In this document: piece by piece, positions 9,549-18,372 of the stretch
Numbering within the stretch: position 1 is the first letter of the stretch
How the letters are laid out: each line of letters opens with the position of its first letter
From: Anaeromassilibacillus sp001305115
GTDB taxonomy: Bacteria; Bacillota; Clostridia; Oscillospirales; Acutalibacteraceae
Length of the DNA: 64,000 nucleotides
Assembly: GCA_042854365.1 (NCBI GenBank)
Contig: AP031437.1
Span: 62,001-126,000, forward strand
Reading direction: 5' to 3'
The notes under the pieces: model-generated
Databases searched by the model: none
The model's input: only the letters and a program-made list of their open reading frames with translations
Told to the model about the DNA's origin: nothing
Translations under genes and position numbers: made by a program

Positions 9549-9600
9549 TTGAATCATGGACAGGGGCATGGTATTATAATGGTATCGTGTCCCTGTTCAT
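9549..9600 (+). promoter_or_regulatory. Recombinase promoter with palindromic operator (E1)
   Basis: A TATAAT -10 (9575-9580) lies at the centre of an imperfect palindrome (GGACAGGGGCATGGTAT ... GGTATCGTGTCCCTGTTC). The possible -35 TTGAAT (9549-9554) has a long 20-nt spacer, suggesting dependence on a regulator. The right arm, 9584-9600, is repeated in inverted orientation at the left end of the element (3159-3175). Confidence 0.6.
9584..9600 (+). repeat. 17-bp inverted repeat, recombinase-side copy (E1)
   Basis: Exact reverse complement of 3159-3175. It lies downstream of the -10 and upstream of the AGAAGGAGAA ribosome binding site of the recombinase, a roadblock or operator position. Confidence 0.8.
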
Positions 9601-9614
9601 AGAAGGAGAACACT

Positions 9615-11267
9615 ATGAGCAGGAAAAAACAAGTGAATCAGAAAATCACAGCCCTTTATTGCCGTATCTCTCTGGAGGATGGCGGCGATAATGAGAGCAT
9701 GAGCATCAGCAACCAGAAACTTATGCTCCGGGACTTTGCCGAAAAAAACGGAATGTTCCAGTATGAGTATTATGTGGATGACGGTTATACAGGCCGCAAT
9801 TTCAACCGCCCTTCTTTTCAGCGCATGATTGCCGATATTGAGGCGGGAAAGATCGGCTGCGTTATCACCAAAGACCTGTCCAGACTGGGCAGGAATTATA
9901 TCGAAGCTGGCAGCTATATCGAAATCTTTTTCCCAAAACACAATGTACGCTATATCGCCATTACAGACGGAGTGGACAGCCTGACCCGTCAGGAAATGGA
10001 CATTACGCCGTTTAAGAATATCCTGAACGATATGTACAGCCGGGATATTTCCAAAAAGGTGCTGGCAGGGCGTATGACCCGTTCCCGGCAGGGGAAGTTT
10101 TGTGGTGGGCAGCCGCCCCTCGGTTTGATGCGTGACCCGGAGGATAAGGGGCATTTGATCCGTGACCCTGAGACAGCACCGGTAATCCGAAAAATCTATG
10201 ATATGGCGCTGGATGGCTGGGGATGTATGCGGATTGCAAAGCAGCTCATGGATGATAAAGTCCCAATCACCAGAGTAAAAAGTAACACAGAATGTGATGT
10301 AAATTACTATTCATGGGGAAGTGCAAGAATCAGCCATATCCTGCGGAATCCCTTTTATAAGGGCGCACATCTGGTCTGCCGGACACATCAGAAAGGGATT
10401 CGCTCCAACACCTATGATATTATCCCTCGTGAGGACTGGGAAATTATCGAGGATTGCCATGAAGCAATCATCTCCCCGGAAGAATGGGAGCAGGTGCAGG
10501 AAATCATTGACCGCAGACCAACCATTATGAAGGGCAACTCCTGCCCCTTTTATAACCTGTTCCACGGTATCATTTATTGTGCGACTTGCGGAAAGTCCAT
10601 GCAGGTGCGGTATGAAAAGGTTGGCAGAACCGGAAAGAACCGTTTTACCGGCGAACAGCGGGAACCGATTGATAAGGCGTATTATATCTGCCAGACCTAT
10701 AACAGGCTGGGCAAGAACGCCTGTACCAGCCACAAGATCGAAGCCAGAGATTTATACAATCTTGTGCTGAAAGATATTCAGGAGCTGGCAAAGACTGCGC
10801 TCAAAGATGCCGATGCTTTTTATCAGCGGCTGAGCAGCCGGATGGAGCGCCGGTATCTTCTGGACGCTTCCCAGACACAGAAGGAATGTCAACGACTGGA
10901 AAGCAGGAATTGTGAAATTGATGAGATGTTTCTGAGCCTATATACCGATAAGGCAAAAGGAATCTTGACTGAGCAGCGTTTTATGAAGCTGACAGCAACA
11001 CTGGAGCAGGAGCAGGAAGCTAACCAGAAGCGCCTGCGAGACCTGCTGTTGATGATGCGCCACTCTGACGAACAGGAAAATGAAGTCCGCACCTTTATCA
11101 AAGAAATCCGGCGTTATGCAGCCATTGAAGAACTGGATGAAGCGGTGCTGAACCGGCTCATCAGCAAAATTTTGGTGGGCGAAGTCAAGAAGATTGACGG
11201 ACAGAAGGTGCAGGAAGTCAGAATCGTTTATAACTTTGTCGGAGAAATCCCGGAGATTACAGCATAA
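9615..11267 (+). CDS. Large serine recombinase (TnpX/TndX family) of E1
   Basis: A 550-residue resolvase-type integrase. The N-terminal catalytic domain has ALYCRISLEDGG with the nucleophile serine at residue 19, and ITKDLSRLGRNYIEAG. It is followed by a recombinase domain and a zinc-ribbon (CATCGKSMQ ... CQTYNRLGKNACTSH, residues ~325-375), with a coiled-coil region near residues 415-480. It catalyses excision to a circle and integration at short dinucleotide cores without host factors. AGAAGGAGAACACT precedes the ATG. It is divergent from the E2 and E3 recombinases, consistent with its different target. Confidence 0.93.
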   Translation: MSRKKQVNQKITALYCRISLEDGGDNESMSISNQKLMLRDFAEKNGMFQYEYYVDDGYTGRNFNRPSFQRMIADIEAGKIGCVITKDLSRLGRNYIEAGSYIEIFFPKHNVRYIAITDGVDSLTRQEMDITPFKNILNDMYSRDISKKVLAGRMTRSRQGKFCGGQPPLGLMRDPEDKGHLIRDPETAPVIRKIYDMALDGWGCMRIAKQLMDDKVPITRVKSNTECDVNYYSWGSARISHILRNPFYKGAHLVCRTHQKGIRSNTYDIIPREDWEIIEDCHEAIISPEEWEQVQEIIDRRPTIMKGNSCPFYNLFHGIIYCATCGKSMQVRYEKVGRTGKNRFTGEQREPIDKAYYICQTYNRLGKNACTSHKIEARDLYNLVLKDIQELAKTALKDADAFYQRLSSRMERRYLLDASQTQKECQRLESRNCEIDEMFLSLYTDKAKGILTEQRFMKLTATLEQEQEANQKRLRDLLLMMRHSDEQENEVRTFIKEIRRYAAIEELDEAVLNRLISKILVGEVKKIDGQKVQEVRIVYNFVGEIPEITA

Positions 11268-11275
11268 TCATTTCG

Positions 11276-11317
11276 CCTCATCTCTCAATCAGCGAGGGAT
11301 GAGGCTTTTCTTTTTGT
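11276..11317 (+). terminator. Terminator after the E1 recombinase
   Basis: A stem CCTCATC(T)C/GGGATGAGG followed by CTTTTCTTTTTG directly after the recombinase stop. It isolates the recombinase from the cargo that follows. Confidence 0.75.
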
Positions 11318-11380
11318 AAAATTGCAATAGATATATTCATAATTTATTTACAATTAAATTCCTAGCCGTACAGCAGAAAA

Positions 11381-12220
11381 ATGATGACGAAAGATCATGC
11401 AAATGCTATAATGTTTGCATATAGATATGACAATTTGACCATATCGGAATCTTTATTCAAACAGATGATTGGAGATATTGCTATTATGAGAAATCCATGG
11501 CCAATTTTCAGCATTGCGGCTCTCTCCGGAGCTGCGTGCTTGATTTATGATCACTTTTTTTCTTACGAGACTATGTGGATTGCTGTTGTAGTGTTCCTTG
11601 TGCTGCTGGCTCTATGCTTTTTCGCATATTGCAAATATGAACACTGGCTGGCAAAGAAACTTAACCCCTATGTGGTGGCATATCAAAGCGATCACAACCT
11701 TGAGAATTTGAAACATGGATTGGATCGCTGGCGTCCTTGGGCACTCAGCAAGCATTCCAAAAACATCATTACAGCGAACTGGTTCTCCGCTCTGCTGGAA
11801 CAACAGCGCTGGACAGAAGCGGAAGAAACTTTGGAGCAGTTTTTGCATCGAGCAAAAAATACGCAGGATAAACTGGGGTATCACCTACTTCGTGAAGATT
11901 ACGCAAGGGCGATCGGAGACACTGAATTAGAGAAGCAGGAACGACTTCTAAGCGAACAGCTAAAAACCCAGCTTGGAAATAAAAAGGGAGAATCAAGAAT
12001 ACCCGCAAGCGCCAAAGAGAGTAAATATGCTTTCTTTTGCTGGCTCTCTTTCAGCGTTGGTCTGGCACTGTTCGGAATCATCAGCAATATCGCCACCGGG
12101 GACTCAATCCTTGGATCGTTTGGAGCCGGAGTTTTTATTTTGGGCTTGTTCTCGTTCCCAGTCTGCTTGATCTGGCTGATTCTCTGGTTGATCCGGCGCA
12201 GAAAGGAGGCTGCTAAATGA
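11381..12220 (+). CDS. Membrane protein with cytoplasmic helical repeat region (E1 cargo)
   Basis: A 279-residue protein not assigned to a known family. Two hydrophobic segments lie near residues 42-58 and 64-84, a soluble helical region spans ~90-215 with TPR-like character (WFSALLEQQRWTEAEETLEQ), and two more membrane segments lie near 222-240 and 246-270, ending in RRRKEAAK. No strong ribosome binding site precedes 11381; an internal ATG at 11486 behind GGAG is an alternative. The stop overlaps the start of the next membrane-protein gene (ATGA), implying coupled translation and a shared complex. Confidence 0.6.
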   Translation: MMTKDHANAIMFAYRYDNLTISESLFKQMIGDIAIMRNPWPIFSIAALSGAACLIYDHFFSYETMWIAVVVFLVLLALCFFAYCKYEHWLAKKLNPYVVAYQSDHNLENLKHGLDRWRPWALSKHSKNIITANWFSALLEQQRWTEAEETLEQFLHRAKNTQDKLGYHLLREDYARAIGDTELEKQERLLSEQLKTQLGNKKGESRIPASAKESKYAFFCWLSFSVGLALFGIISNIATGDSILGSFGAGVFILGLFSFPVCLIWLILWLIRRRKEAAK

Positions 12221-12804
12221 CTTATATCCTCCCGGTACTCTATGTAATTGTGTCTTATACATTCTTTCTTTTGGCAGTTCATTTTGGCAATGCAATCACA
12301 TTGCAGATAGTATCGATCCTTCTGCCCTTTATTATGGGGATCGTCAATTTGATTGTTGTGCTGACCGTAGGAAGAAAGTGGTCGAGAAAAACATTGCTGA
12401 ACTGCACTTTGATTATCAAGTATGGACTAATCCCGTTCTACCTGATCGGAGGGAGCATCACTGTATATGTAACGCTGATGGCATTCTTCCCATTGCCGCT
12501 GATGGCGTTGTTCGGACTGGTAACCATTGTTTTTTTGATTTTGGGATACGGGATTCTATTAGGGGCAGCTCCCTATGCTATCGCTTATCTGATAAAGTCA
12601 TGCAAAGACGGCATACATCCGAAATGGTTGGCGGTTTTAGCTGGAATCTGCCAGTTCTTCTTTTCCTTTGATGTACTTGCAATGATGGTTCTGACATTAA
12701 AGGAGCGGCACAGGGTCAAAACGACGATTGCCGTTTTCTGTGCAATGTGTCTTGCGCTCCTGCTTATCGTACTCTATGTGGTCATGACGCTGATAGGGGC
12801 ATAA
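12217..12804 (+). CDS. Polytopic membrane protein (E1 cargo)
   Basis: A 195-residue hydrophobic protein with about five predicted membrane helices and short loops. No family is recognised. It is coupled by a 4-bp overlap to the upstream four-helix membrane protein, behind GAAAGGAGG. No catalytic motif was seen. Together with the neighbouring lipoproteins it could form part of an envelope complex; that is inference from position. Confidence 0.6.
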   Translation: MTYILPVLYVIVSYTFFLLAVHFGNAITLQIVSILLPFIMGIVNLIVVLTVGRKWSRKTLLNCTLIIKYGLIPFYLIGGSITVYVTLMAFFPLPLMALFGLVTIVFLILGYGILLGAAPYAIAYLIKSCKDGIHPKWLAVLAGICQFFFSFDVLAMMVLTLKERHRVKTTIAVFCAMCLALLLIVLYVVMTLIGA

Positions 12805-12878
12805 TCGACCTTTATATAGGATATGAGTTGTTCATACATAAAACAAATTTGATAGAATCGCAGAAAGGATTTACGCTT

Positions 12879-13991
12879 ATGAAAAAACAATGGATTGCTT
12901 TACTGACAGGATGTGTGCTGGTATGCAGTATGCTGGCCGGATGCGGCTCAAAACCTCAGACATCAGCTCCGGCAGCTGCGGGCAGCGATAAAGGCTGTAC
13001 GGATGAGGCCATTCTGTCTCAGCTGAAAAATGACGGGACACCTGAGTTCGTACTGGATGGTACTTACTATACGCTTCCTTTGGAAACTTCCCAGCTGATA
13101 CAAGCCGGCTGGAGTTTGGAAACGGAAGAATATGATGCAGCAGAGGTTTCTCTGCAACCCGGCGAGCGTATTTATGGGGAACTTTCCAAAGACGATCAGG
13201 AAATAGATGTTGCAATCGTAAATGCCGGGACAGAGCCATGCAAGCCTGCTGAGGGCGGAACGGTGGTAGAACTGGAATACTCTGCCGATAAGGATCAACC
13301 AAATCCTGATTTCTTTGTAACGCTCAATGGGATCAACTGTGCGATGTCCAACGCAGCTTTACAAAAGGCGCTGGAAGGTGTAGACGGATATGAACTGAAT
13401 TCCGCAGGAAATATCGACATCAATCGTACTGTTGATGATGATGAAATTGCTGTTTATAAAGTCATTCTGGATGATGACTACACAGCAATCACGCTTGCTT
13501 CGGACAATGTTTTTGAATACAAGGATTATCAGCCGCAAGAGGTAAAAGAACAGGCATCTAATGAAAAGATTGCCGCTTACAAGGATACTACAAAAGCCGA
13601 GATGGAGCCGTATGCTCAGGATTTCAATGCGATCATCGAGGGATATGAAGAAAATATGGTCGTTGGATTTTACAGTGAAGGTACTATTTGGGGCGAAGAA
13701 GTCGGTGAATATAAATCTATTGCCGGAACGCCACTCGCTACGGATGTGTCTCTCTATATCGCAGAGGATACAACCGGCCAGCTCTACTGTATTTCTAACC
13801 AGCTTTTGAATGAAGATGGTACTGTAAGCACTGCCATTGAGCTTGAGGAAGGCGATCAGGTCAAGGTTTGGGGTTATGCTTCACAGTATCTGGAATTGCA
13901 GGAAGGTCTGAAAATCGTCGTGGTTCAGCCTGGTATCATTGAACGCAACGGCGAACTGGTGATCCTGGACGAAAATTTGAAAGTAGACTAA
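12879..13991 (+). CDS. Lipoprotein, unknown function (E1 cargo)
   Basis: A 370-residue protein with a lipoprotein signal peptide (MKKQWIALLTGC ... SMLAGCGS; lipobox LAGC, cysteine at residue 22), followed by a short Ser/Ala-rich linker. The acidic body has several beta-rich segments, among them TYYTLPLETSQLIQAGWSLE and a C-terminal region after ~260 resembling an OB-like fold (GDQVKVWGYASQY). AGAAAGGATTTACGCTT precedes the ATG; the upstream frame from 12747 belongs to the previous gene's end. No binding-protein motif is clear. Confidence 0.65.
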   Translation: MKKQWIALLTGCVLVCSMLAGCGSKPQTSAPAAAGSDKGCTDEAILSQLKNDGTPEFVLDGTYYTLPLETSQLIQAGWSLETEEYDAAEVSLQPGERIYGELSKDDQEIDVAIVNAGTEPCKPAEGGTVVELEYSADKDQPNPDFFVTLNGINCAMSNAALQKALEGVDGYELNSAGNIDINRTVDDDEIAVYKVILDDDYTAITLASDNVFEYKDYQPQEVKEQASNEKIAAYKDTTKAEMEPYAQDFNAIIEGYEENMVVGFYSEGTIWGEEVGEYKSIAGTPLATDVSLYIAEDTTGQLYCISNQLLNEDGTVSTAIELEEGDQVKVWGYASQYLELQEGLKIVVVQPGIIERNGELVILDENLKVD

Positions 13992-14000
13992 TGCTTTTGA

Positions 14001-14043
14001 AGAACGCCGGGTGCATATATCAAAGGATTGCATCCGGCGTTCT
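14001..14043 (+). terminator. Hairpin after the first cargo lipoprotein
   Basis: A long stem AGAACGCCGG(g)TGCA / TGCA(t)CCGGCGTTCT. It lacks a long T run, so it may act as a transcript stabiliser or weak terminator between cargo genes. Confidence 0.55.
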
Positions 14044-14074
14044 CAACTTAAAACAATAATCAGGAGGAACAATT

Positions 14075-14533
14075 ATGCTTACAATGAATGAAAAAGATAA
14101 AAATGAAATGCTGGAAGCCATTTTGAACGAAAGCGAAGCCTATCAGTGCAAGTTATGGGCAGTCATCATGGCCGGGGCTGATACCTATGCACTAATTGGG
14201 GGACTTTCTACACTGACGGGGGGTGCTGCCGCTGCATTGGGCGCACTGAGCAATGCTTACTGCTATATGGGAATTACCGAGAAACACCTGAATATGGTCA
14301 TTGTAAATTCCGTCAATGTCTCCAAAATTGAAAACCGGCTTTCTCTGCCCCTAAACAGCATAACAAAGGCAGAGGTCAAGGGTGGGTTGCTGCCCGGAAG
14401 AAAAGTCGTAATGCTGCATTTTGGAAAAGAGAAAATGAAAATTTCTTTGATGAACAATGCGATTGGCTCTGATATTCAGGGGCAGAAAGAAAATGTTGAG
14501 ATGTTCTGCCAGATTGTTTCCAAACTCGGATAA
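14075..14533 (+). CDS. Small PH-like/bacterial membrane-associated protein (E1 cargo)
   Basis: A 152-residue protein. A small-residue-rich hydrophobic stretch (residues ~38-60, GGLSTLTGGAAAALGALSNA) precedes a beta-rich C-terminal half (VNVSKIENRLSLPLNSITKA, then VVMLHFGKEKMKISLM) that looks like a bacterial PH-type fold. CAGGAGGAACAATT precedes the ATG. No enzymatic motif is seen. It may associate with the neighbouring membrane proteins; the fold call is tentative. Confidence 0.55.
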   Translation: MLTMNEKDKNEMLEAILNESEAYQCKLWAVIMAGADTYALIGGLSTLTGGAAAALGALSNAYCYMGITEKHLNMVIVNSVNVSKIENRLSLPLNSITKAEVKGGLLPGRKVVMLHFGKEKMKISLMNNAIGSDIQGQKENVEMFCQIVSKLG

Positions 14534-14563
14534 CCCGTATTATAAAGCGAGAGGAATCAGAGC

Positions 14564-15151
14564 ATGAAAAAAATCTTAATTGTGTTATTAGCTATGGTGC
14601 TGCTCCTTGCTGGATGCGGTAAAAATGGGACTTCATCGCCACAATCTCCCTCTGATGAATCTGTGGCGGATCAGCAGGAACCTTCTTCTTCCGAAACCGA
14701 AATATCATCTGAAGATTATGCGATTCCCGGAAGTTATATCGTCCCGGATGGATGGGAGAAATCTGAGAAGCATTCTACTAATTCGCAGATTTTCTATATA
14801 GAGGAAGGCCACGAAAATGATGAAAAGCCGGACAACATCTCCATCCATGTAGGAAAGAACAAATATAGTCTGGATGAGCATGAGCAGTTTCGGGATGCGA
14901 TCGTCCAACAGATTTTGATGCAGCTGGATGGTATTGAAGCACAACTGAACGGGGATGGAACCTATACCGAGCAGGGGGATCTGCTTTATATCTTTACTAT
15001 CGACGAGGGCGATATTGTCACCACGCAATACTATATTGTAAAGGATTACGGGTTCTGCCTGATCCAGCTTACAAATTTCAGCGGATCAGAAACCACGGAA
15101 CAGGCCGCCAGGGACATGGTAGATAGCTTTGTTTGGGATACAGAAGGATAA
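14564..15151 (+). CDS. Lipoprotein, unknown function (E1 cargo)
   Basis: A 195-residue lipoprotein with signal MKKILIVLLAMVLLLAGCGK (lipobox LLAGC, cysteine at residue 18) and a Ser/Gln/Glu-rich linker to about residue 50. The globular domain (IPGSYIVPDGWEKSEKHS ... AARDMVDSFVWDTE) resembles small bacterial PsbP/DUF-type lipoproteins, but no family is assigned. AGAGGAATCAGAGC precedes the ATG. It is one of three lipoproteins in this cargo block. Confidence 0.65.
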   Translation: MKKILIVLLAMVLLLAGCGKNGTSSPQSPSDESVADQQEPSSSETEISSEDYAIPGSYIVPDGWEKSEKHSTNSQIFYIEEGHENDEKPDNISIHVGKNKYSLDEHEQFRDAIVQQILMQLDGIEAQLNGDGTYTEQGDLLYIFTIDEGDIVTTQYYIVKDYGFCLIQLTNFSGSETTEQAARDMVDSFVWDTEG

Positions 15152-15191
15152 ATTGATACAGGAACCGTGATTTTATAGGAAAACGACGAAG

Positions 15192-16397
15192 ATGGAGAAA
15201 CGAAAACTTTCAGGAAAAACAATTTTGAAGCTGGTAGGGGCACTTTTGGCTTTGGCTTATTTGGGATTTTGCCTCTATGCAGGTATTACCGGGAAATTTC
15301 CGAATATGCACAGAGTCGAACATGTGATGCGTTTTGGCGACCTTAAAAACTGGGTGTCCGGCGGAATATCGGCTGTGATGATTTTTGCCCTGTGCATTAC
15401 TTCTGCTTTCAATGACCTAAATCTCCAGAAGGGACGCAAAAAATCATTTTTACCACTTTTTCTCACCATGATTCTGCCCATTATCCTTTTACTGCTTTTG
15501 GAGTCTTATCTGGATATTGGTTGGATCGGGATTGCCCTTTATGCCGGTATTGCAGTTTTTCTATTTGGCGTTGCATGGACTCCACAACTGTTGAATCAGT
15601 GGATCACCCGCCGACTTTTACGAAATGAACCGATGAGCGGCAAGCAACAAGTGCGGATCATTGAGTGGATTCATTTTCATCCACTGAAAAAGTTGCTGGT
15701 TTTCGGGTTGTGGGGCTTTGGCGTTGTACTGGTTCTGCGTGGCATCTGGGTAACGGCAACCGGGAAAATCGAAATGGATGGAGAGCTTTTTCTGTTTTTA
15801 CTTGGCACAGCAGTTCTGGTTGTAGCGCTGTTTCAGAAAATGAGACGCTATATCTGCACGCCTTACCGGAACATACCGGTACTTAATCAGATTCTCAGCA
15901 AAAATCAGCTGGAACAGCTGCTGGATGGAGAACATTTTGAACCAATAGAGTTTGAAGATGAGGGCATGAAAAAGTATCTGGAAATATACCAAAGCCAGAA
16001 CTGGATGCTGATTGGCGGTAAGCTACTCTCAAAAAAGCTGGCTTTATGGTTCACAATGAATCGGTTCAGGAACCATACTTCCCTGAAGGTACTTTACCTG
16101 AACGGCATGACTGCCAAAGCAAAGGTCGATCTGGATATTCGAGGGGACCGGTACACGGAGTTTACTGCTGTGCTGAAAGAATTGATTGGATACGAAGGCA
16201 CACTTAAACTGTATGAAAAAGAAGAACAGCTGGCACAGAAATTTGCATCCTTTTTCCCAGAGCAAACTTCCGAACAGGACCGTGTCGCTGCTTTTCTTTC
16301 TCTGGATGTGACAGCGATCCGGCAGGACTATATTCAGACCTTCTCTCCACCGCCAGATCCCCGAAAGAAAAAACGGAGTAGACGGGAACGGGAATAA
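15192..16397 (+). CDS. Polytopic membrane protein with large cytoplasmic tail (E1 cargo)
   Basis: A 401-residue protein. Hydrophobic segments lie near residues 13-30, 53-70, 84-101, 105-125, 157-178 and 187-207. A soluble C-terminal ~190 residues follows (NQILSKNQLEQLLDGEHFEP ... DPRKKKRSRRERE), ending in a strongly basic tail that would stay cytoplasmic. No transporter or kinase motif is recognised. It lies in the same direction between two lipoproteins, so it is probably part of the same envelope system. Confidence 0.6.
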   Translation: MEKRKLSGKTILKLVGALLALAYLGFCLYAGITGKFPNMHRVEHVMRFGDLKNWVSGGISAVMIFALCITSAFNDLNLQKGRKKSFLPLFLTMILPIILLLLLESYLDIGWIGIALYAGIAVFLFGVAWTPQLLNQWITRRLLRNEPMSGKQQVRIIEWIHFHPLKKLLVFGLWGFGVVLVLRGIWVTATGKIEMDGELFLFLLGTAVLVVALFQKMRRYICTPYRNIPVLNQILSKNQLEQLLDGEHFEPIEFEDEGMKKYLEIYQSQNWMLIGGKLLSKKLALWFTMNRFRNHTSLKVLYLNGMTAKAKVDLDIRGDRYTEFTAVLKELIGYEGTLKLYEKEEQLAQKFASFFPEQTSEQDRVAAFLSLDVTAIRQDYIQTFSPPPDPRKKKRSRRERE

Positions 16398-16465
16398 AAG
16401 GTTTTCTTCAATTTCAATGGAGAAAGGCTTACGAAAATAAAGAGGATATAACTTGGAGGTTACCT

Positions 16466-17011
16466 ATGAACTATGATATGAATATGATTAAATACCGCAA
16501 AAGTGGGTTTTTCAGAATTGCAGCAGCTATTCTGATGATCTGTTTTACACTATTTGGGCTTACCGCTTGCGCCGGTACTACTGACAGCAAAGATAATAAC
16601 GATGATAATGCACTGATACAAGGGACATGGGAAATAGATACCGGCTCTGGTGCTGGTTATAAATTCGTTGACGATAAGTTTATGTGGTTAAAATCCATCG
16701 AGAATGTTAACGATAACTACTGGTACGGAGATGTTGAGTATTATAAAGGTGCTGAAGCAATGGAAATAGCAGGACTAACAGAGGAGGAACTTCAAAGCAG
16801 CCTGCCAGGTCTTAAACCTGAAAACATTTTTGTAACAAAATTAGATCCCGAAAAAATCATTACCGATGGTGAGGATAAAACTGCTACCAATATGAATGAC
16901 CAAACATTATGGACTCGCTTATGGCTTATTGAAGAAAATGAGGACAATGTTGTTGCGGTAGTGTTTGATTTGGAAACTTTTAGTATGGAGAGCTACACTA
17001 AAGTTGAGTAA
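16466..17011 (+). CDS. Lipoprotein, unknown function (E1 cargo)
   Basis: A 181-residue protein with an N-terminal hydrophobic signal ending LFGLTACAG (lipobox LTAC), then an Asn/Asp-rich linker and a small globular domain with GTWEIDTGSGAGYKF, as in lipocalin-like bacterial lipoproteins. CTTGGAGGTTACCT precedes the ATG. Base composition becomes markedly more AT-rich from here to 17515, suggesting a separate origin for the last two cargo genes. Confidence 0.6.
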   Translation: MNYDMNMIKYRKSGFFRIAAAILMICFTLFGLTACAGTTDSKDNNDDNALIQGTWEIDTGSGAGYKFVDDKFMWLKSIENVNDNYWYGDVEYYKGAEAMEIAGLTEEELQSSLPGLKPENIFVTKLDPEKIITDGEDKTATNMNDQTLWTRLWLIEENEDNVVAVVFDLETFSMESYTKVE

Positions 17012-17041
17012 AAACCAGAAATTAGAATTTGGAGTAAACTT

Positions 17042-17515
17042 ATGGACTATATAATACGAGAAATGAGAAGCGAAGAATACTGTTTATTAAGTGGTTTTTT
17101 ATACGAAGCGATTTATATTCCGGAAGGTATTGAACCTCCACCTAAATCAGTAATAGAATGTCCGGAATTACAAGAATATATCGTCGAGTTTGGAAATCGA
17201 AAACATGATAAAGCCTTAGTTGCAGAGATTCAGGGAAATGTAGTAGGAGCTATTTGGGTAAGAATTATGAATGACTATGGACACATTGATAATGATACTC
17301 CATCTCTTGCCATGTCTGTCTGCCCCCAATATAGAGGGTTAGGCATTGGAACTTCATTATTGAAACAATTATTACAAGTGGAAAGATTAGCTGGATATTC
17401 AAAAATATCCTTATCTGTTCAGAAAAGTAATTATGCAGTGAAGATGTACGAGAAAGTGGGATTTACTGTTGTTAATGAAAATAGCGAGGAATTTATTATG
17501 ATTGTAAATCTATAA
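17042..17515 (+). CDS. GNAT-family N-acetyltransferase
   Basis: A 157-residue GNAT enzyme with the acetyl-CoA pyrophosphate loop in SVCPQYRGLGIGTSLLKQLL (residues ~96-115) and the C-terminal YEKVGFTVVNEN beta-bulge typical of the fold. The acceptor cannot be told from sequence; antibiotics, protein N-termini and small metabolites are all possible. AGTAAACTT upstream is a weak ribosome binding site. It is AT-rich and the last gene of E1 before its terminator and right edge. Confidence 0.8.
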   Translation: MDYIIREMRSEEYCLLSGFLYEAIYIPEGIEPPPKSVIECPELQEYIVEFGNRKHDKALVAEIQGNVVGAIWVRIMNDYGHIDNDTPSLAMSVCPQYRGLGIGTSLLKQLLQVERLAGYSKISLSVQKSNYAVKMYEKVGFTVVNENSEEFIMIVNL

Positions 17516-17576
17516 CAGAAATTCCAGTTTGCATAACTGGCAACCCAACCACAATTAAATATTCACAGCTCTACTA

Positions 17577-17609
17577 AGCAGGAGATCCGAAAAGGTCTCC
17601 TGCTTTTTT
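17577..17609 (+). terminator. Terminator at the right end of E1
   Basis: Stem AGCAGGAGA/TCTCCTGCT followed by TTTTTTG. A very similar terminator (CAGGAAA ... TCTCCTG, T run) occurs in E2 at 23033-23069. Confidence 0.8.
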
Positions 17610-17721
17610 GCACCCTAAATTAAATGTATCACAGCTAAAACTATCGAAAACAAAATAGGCAGATACCATAAAAGAAGTTTTTCTTTGGATAGTGCTTGTC
17701 TTTTTTGAATTCATCACTTGA

Positions 17722-17745
17722 CATTGTGGCAAAGAGTTGATGACA
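17722..17745. other. Right attachment junction of E1
   Basis: Element sequence ending ACATTGTGGCAA meets the traG codons GAGTTGATGACACAGGAC. The flanks form an imperfect palindrome (TCATCACTT ... AAAGAGTTGATGA), as expected of serine-recombinase att sites. Confidence 0.65.
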
Positions 17746-17991
17746 CAGGACGAAATCGCAGTTATGGACGGAGGAAAATGTATTTTGCAGTTGCGCGGCG
17801 TGCGCCCCTTTTTCAGCGATAAGTACGATATAACGCAGCACCCGAACTACAAATACCTTTCCGACTTCGACAAGAAAAACGCTTTTGACGTTGAACGGTA
17901 TATGTCCACCCGTCCGGCAATCGTAAAGCCCGACGAACCCTTTGACATATACGAAATAGATTTGTCCGACGAGGACGCAGCCGCCGAATAA
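17731..17991 (+). pseudogene. TraG/VirD4 C-terminal fragment
   Basis: This encodes KELMTQDEIAVMDGGKC ... GVRPFFSDKYDITQHPNYKY and an acidic tail, the exact C-terminal continuation of the traG fragment ending at 3113. It has no start or ribosome binding site of its own. The split gene is the evidence for E1 boundaries. The next backbone gene, Maff2, follows at normal spacing (68 bp), so the host element was contiguous before insertion. Confidence 0.92.
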
Positions 17992-18058
17992 AAACGGCGG
18001 CATTTTTATTTCCAACAACATTTTTTGAGCCGTTTTAGCGGCAGAAAGCGAGGTTTAT

Positions 18059-18217
18059 ATGGATTTTTTCAACAGCGCAGTTGACGTATTGCAGACTTTG
18101 GTAATCGCGCTTGGCGCAGGACTTGGCATTTGGGGCGGCATTAACCTCATGGAGGGGTACGGCAACGATAACCCCGGCGCGAAGTCGCAGGGCATGAAAC
18201 AGTTTATGGCTAATTAA
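18059..18217 (+). pseudogene. Maff2 family membrane peptide, 5' fragment
   Basis: The frame encodes MDFFNSAVDVLQTLVIALGA, then LGIWGGINLMEGYGNDNPGAKSQGMKQ, the Maff2 family found between TraG and TrbL/VirB6 in Tn1549-like elements. After KQ the sequence changes to FMAN and a stop from element E2. The rest of the protein (LMAGGGVALIG and the final membrane helix) is at 28937. AGAAAGCGAGGTTTAT precedes the ATG. Maff2 peptides have two membrane helices and may be pilin-like or channel components; the truncated form has only the first. Confidence 0.9.
18197..18210 (+). repeat. Left copy of the E2 attachment core
   Basis: AAACAGTTTATGGC, matched by AAACAGTTGATGGC at 28937-28950. The right-side base belongs to the undisturbed Maff2 gene. 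Confidence 0.8.
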
Positions 18218-18240
18218 AGGGAACAAAAAGAAAGGAAAAG

Positions 18241-18258
18241 CACAATCCAGACGGTATC
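18241..18258 (+). repeat. 18-bp inverted repeat, left copy (E2)
   Basis: CACAATCCAGACGGTATC is the exact reverse complement of 27145-27162, which ends 8 bp before the recombinase start. This is the same layout as the E1 pair (3159/9584) but an unrelated sequence. Confidence 0.82.
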
Positions 18259-18372
18259 AGCGGCAGGATACAAGAATAAATTGTGATTACACAAGATTGG
18301 TGTTATAATAAGAGAAAAGTTCCTGCCGGGGCAGCCGCCCCGGTGGTATGGATAGAAAGGCAGGAAAACAAT

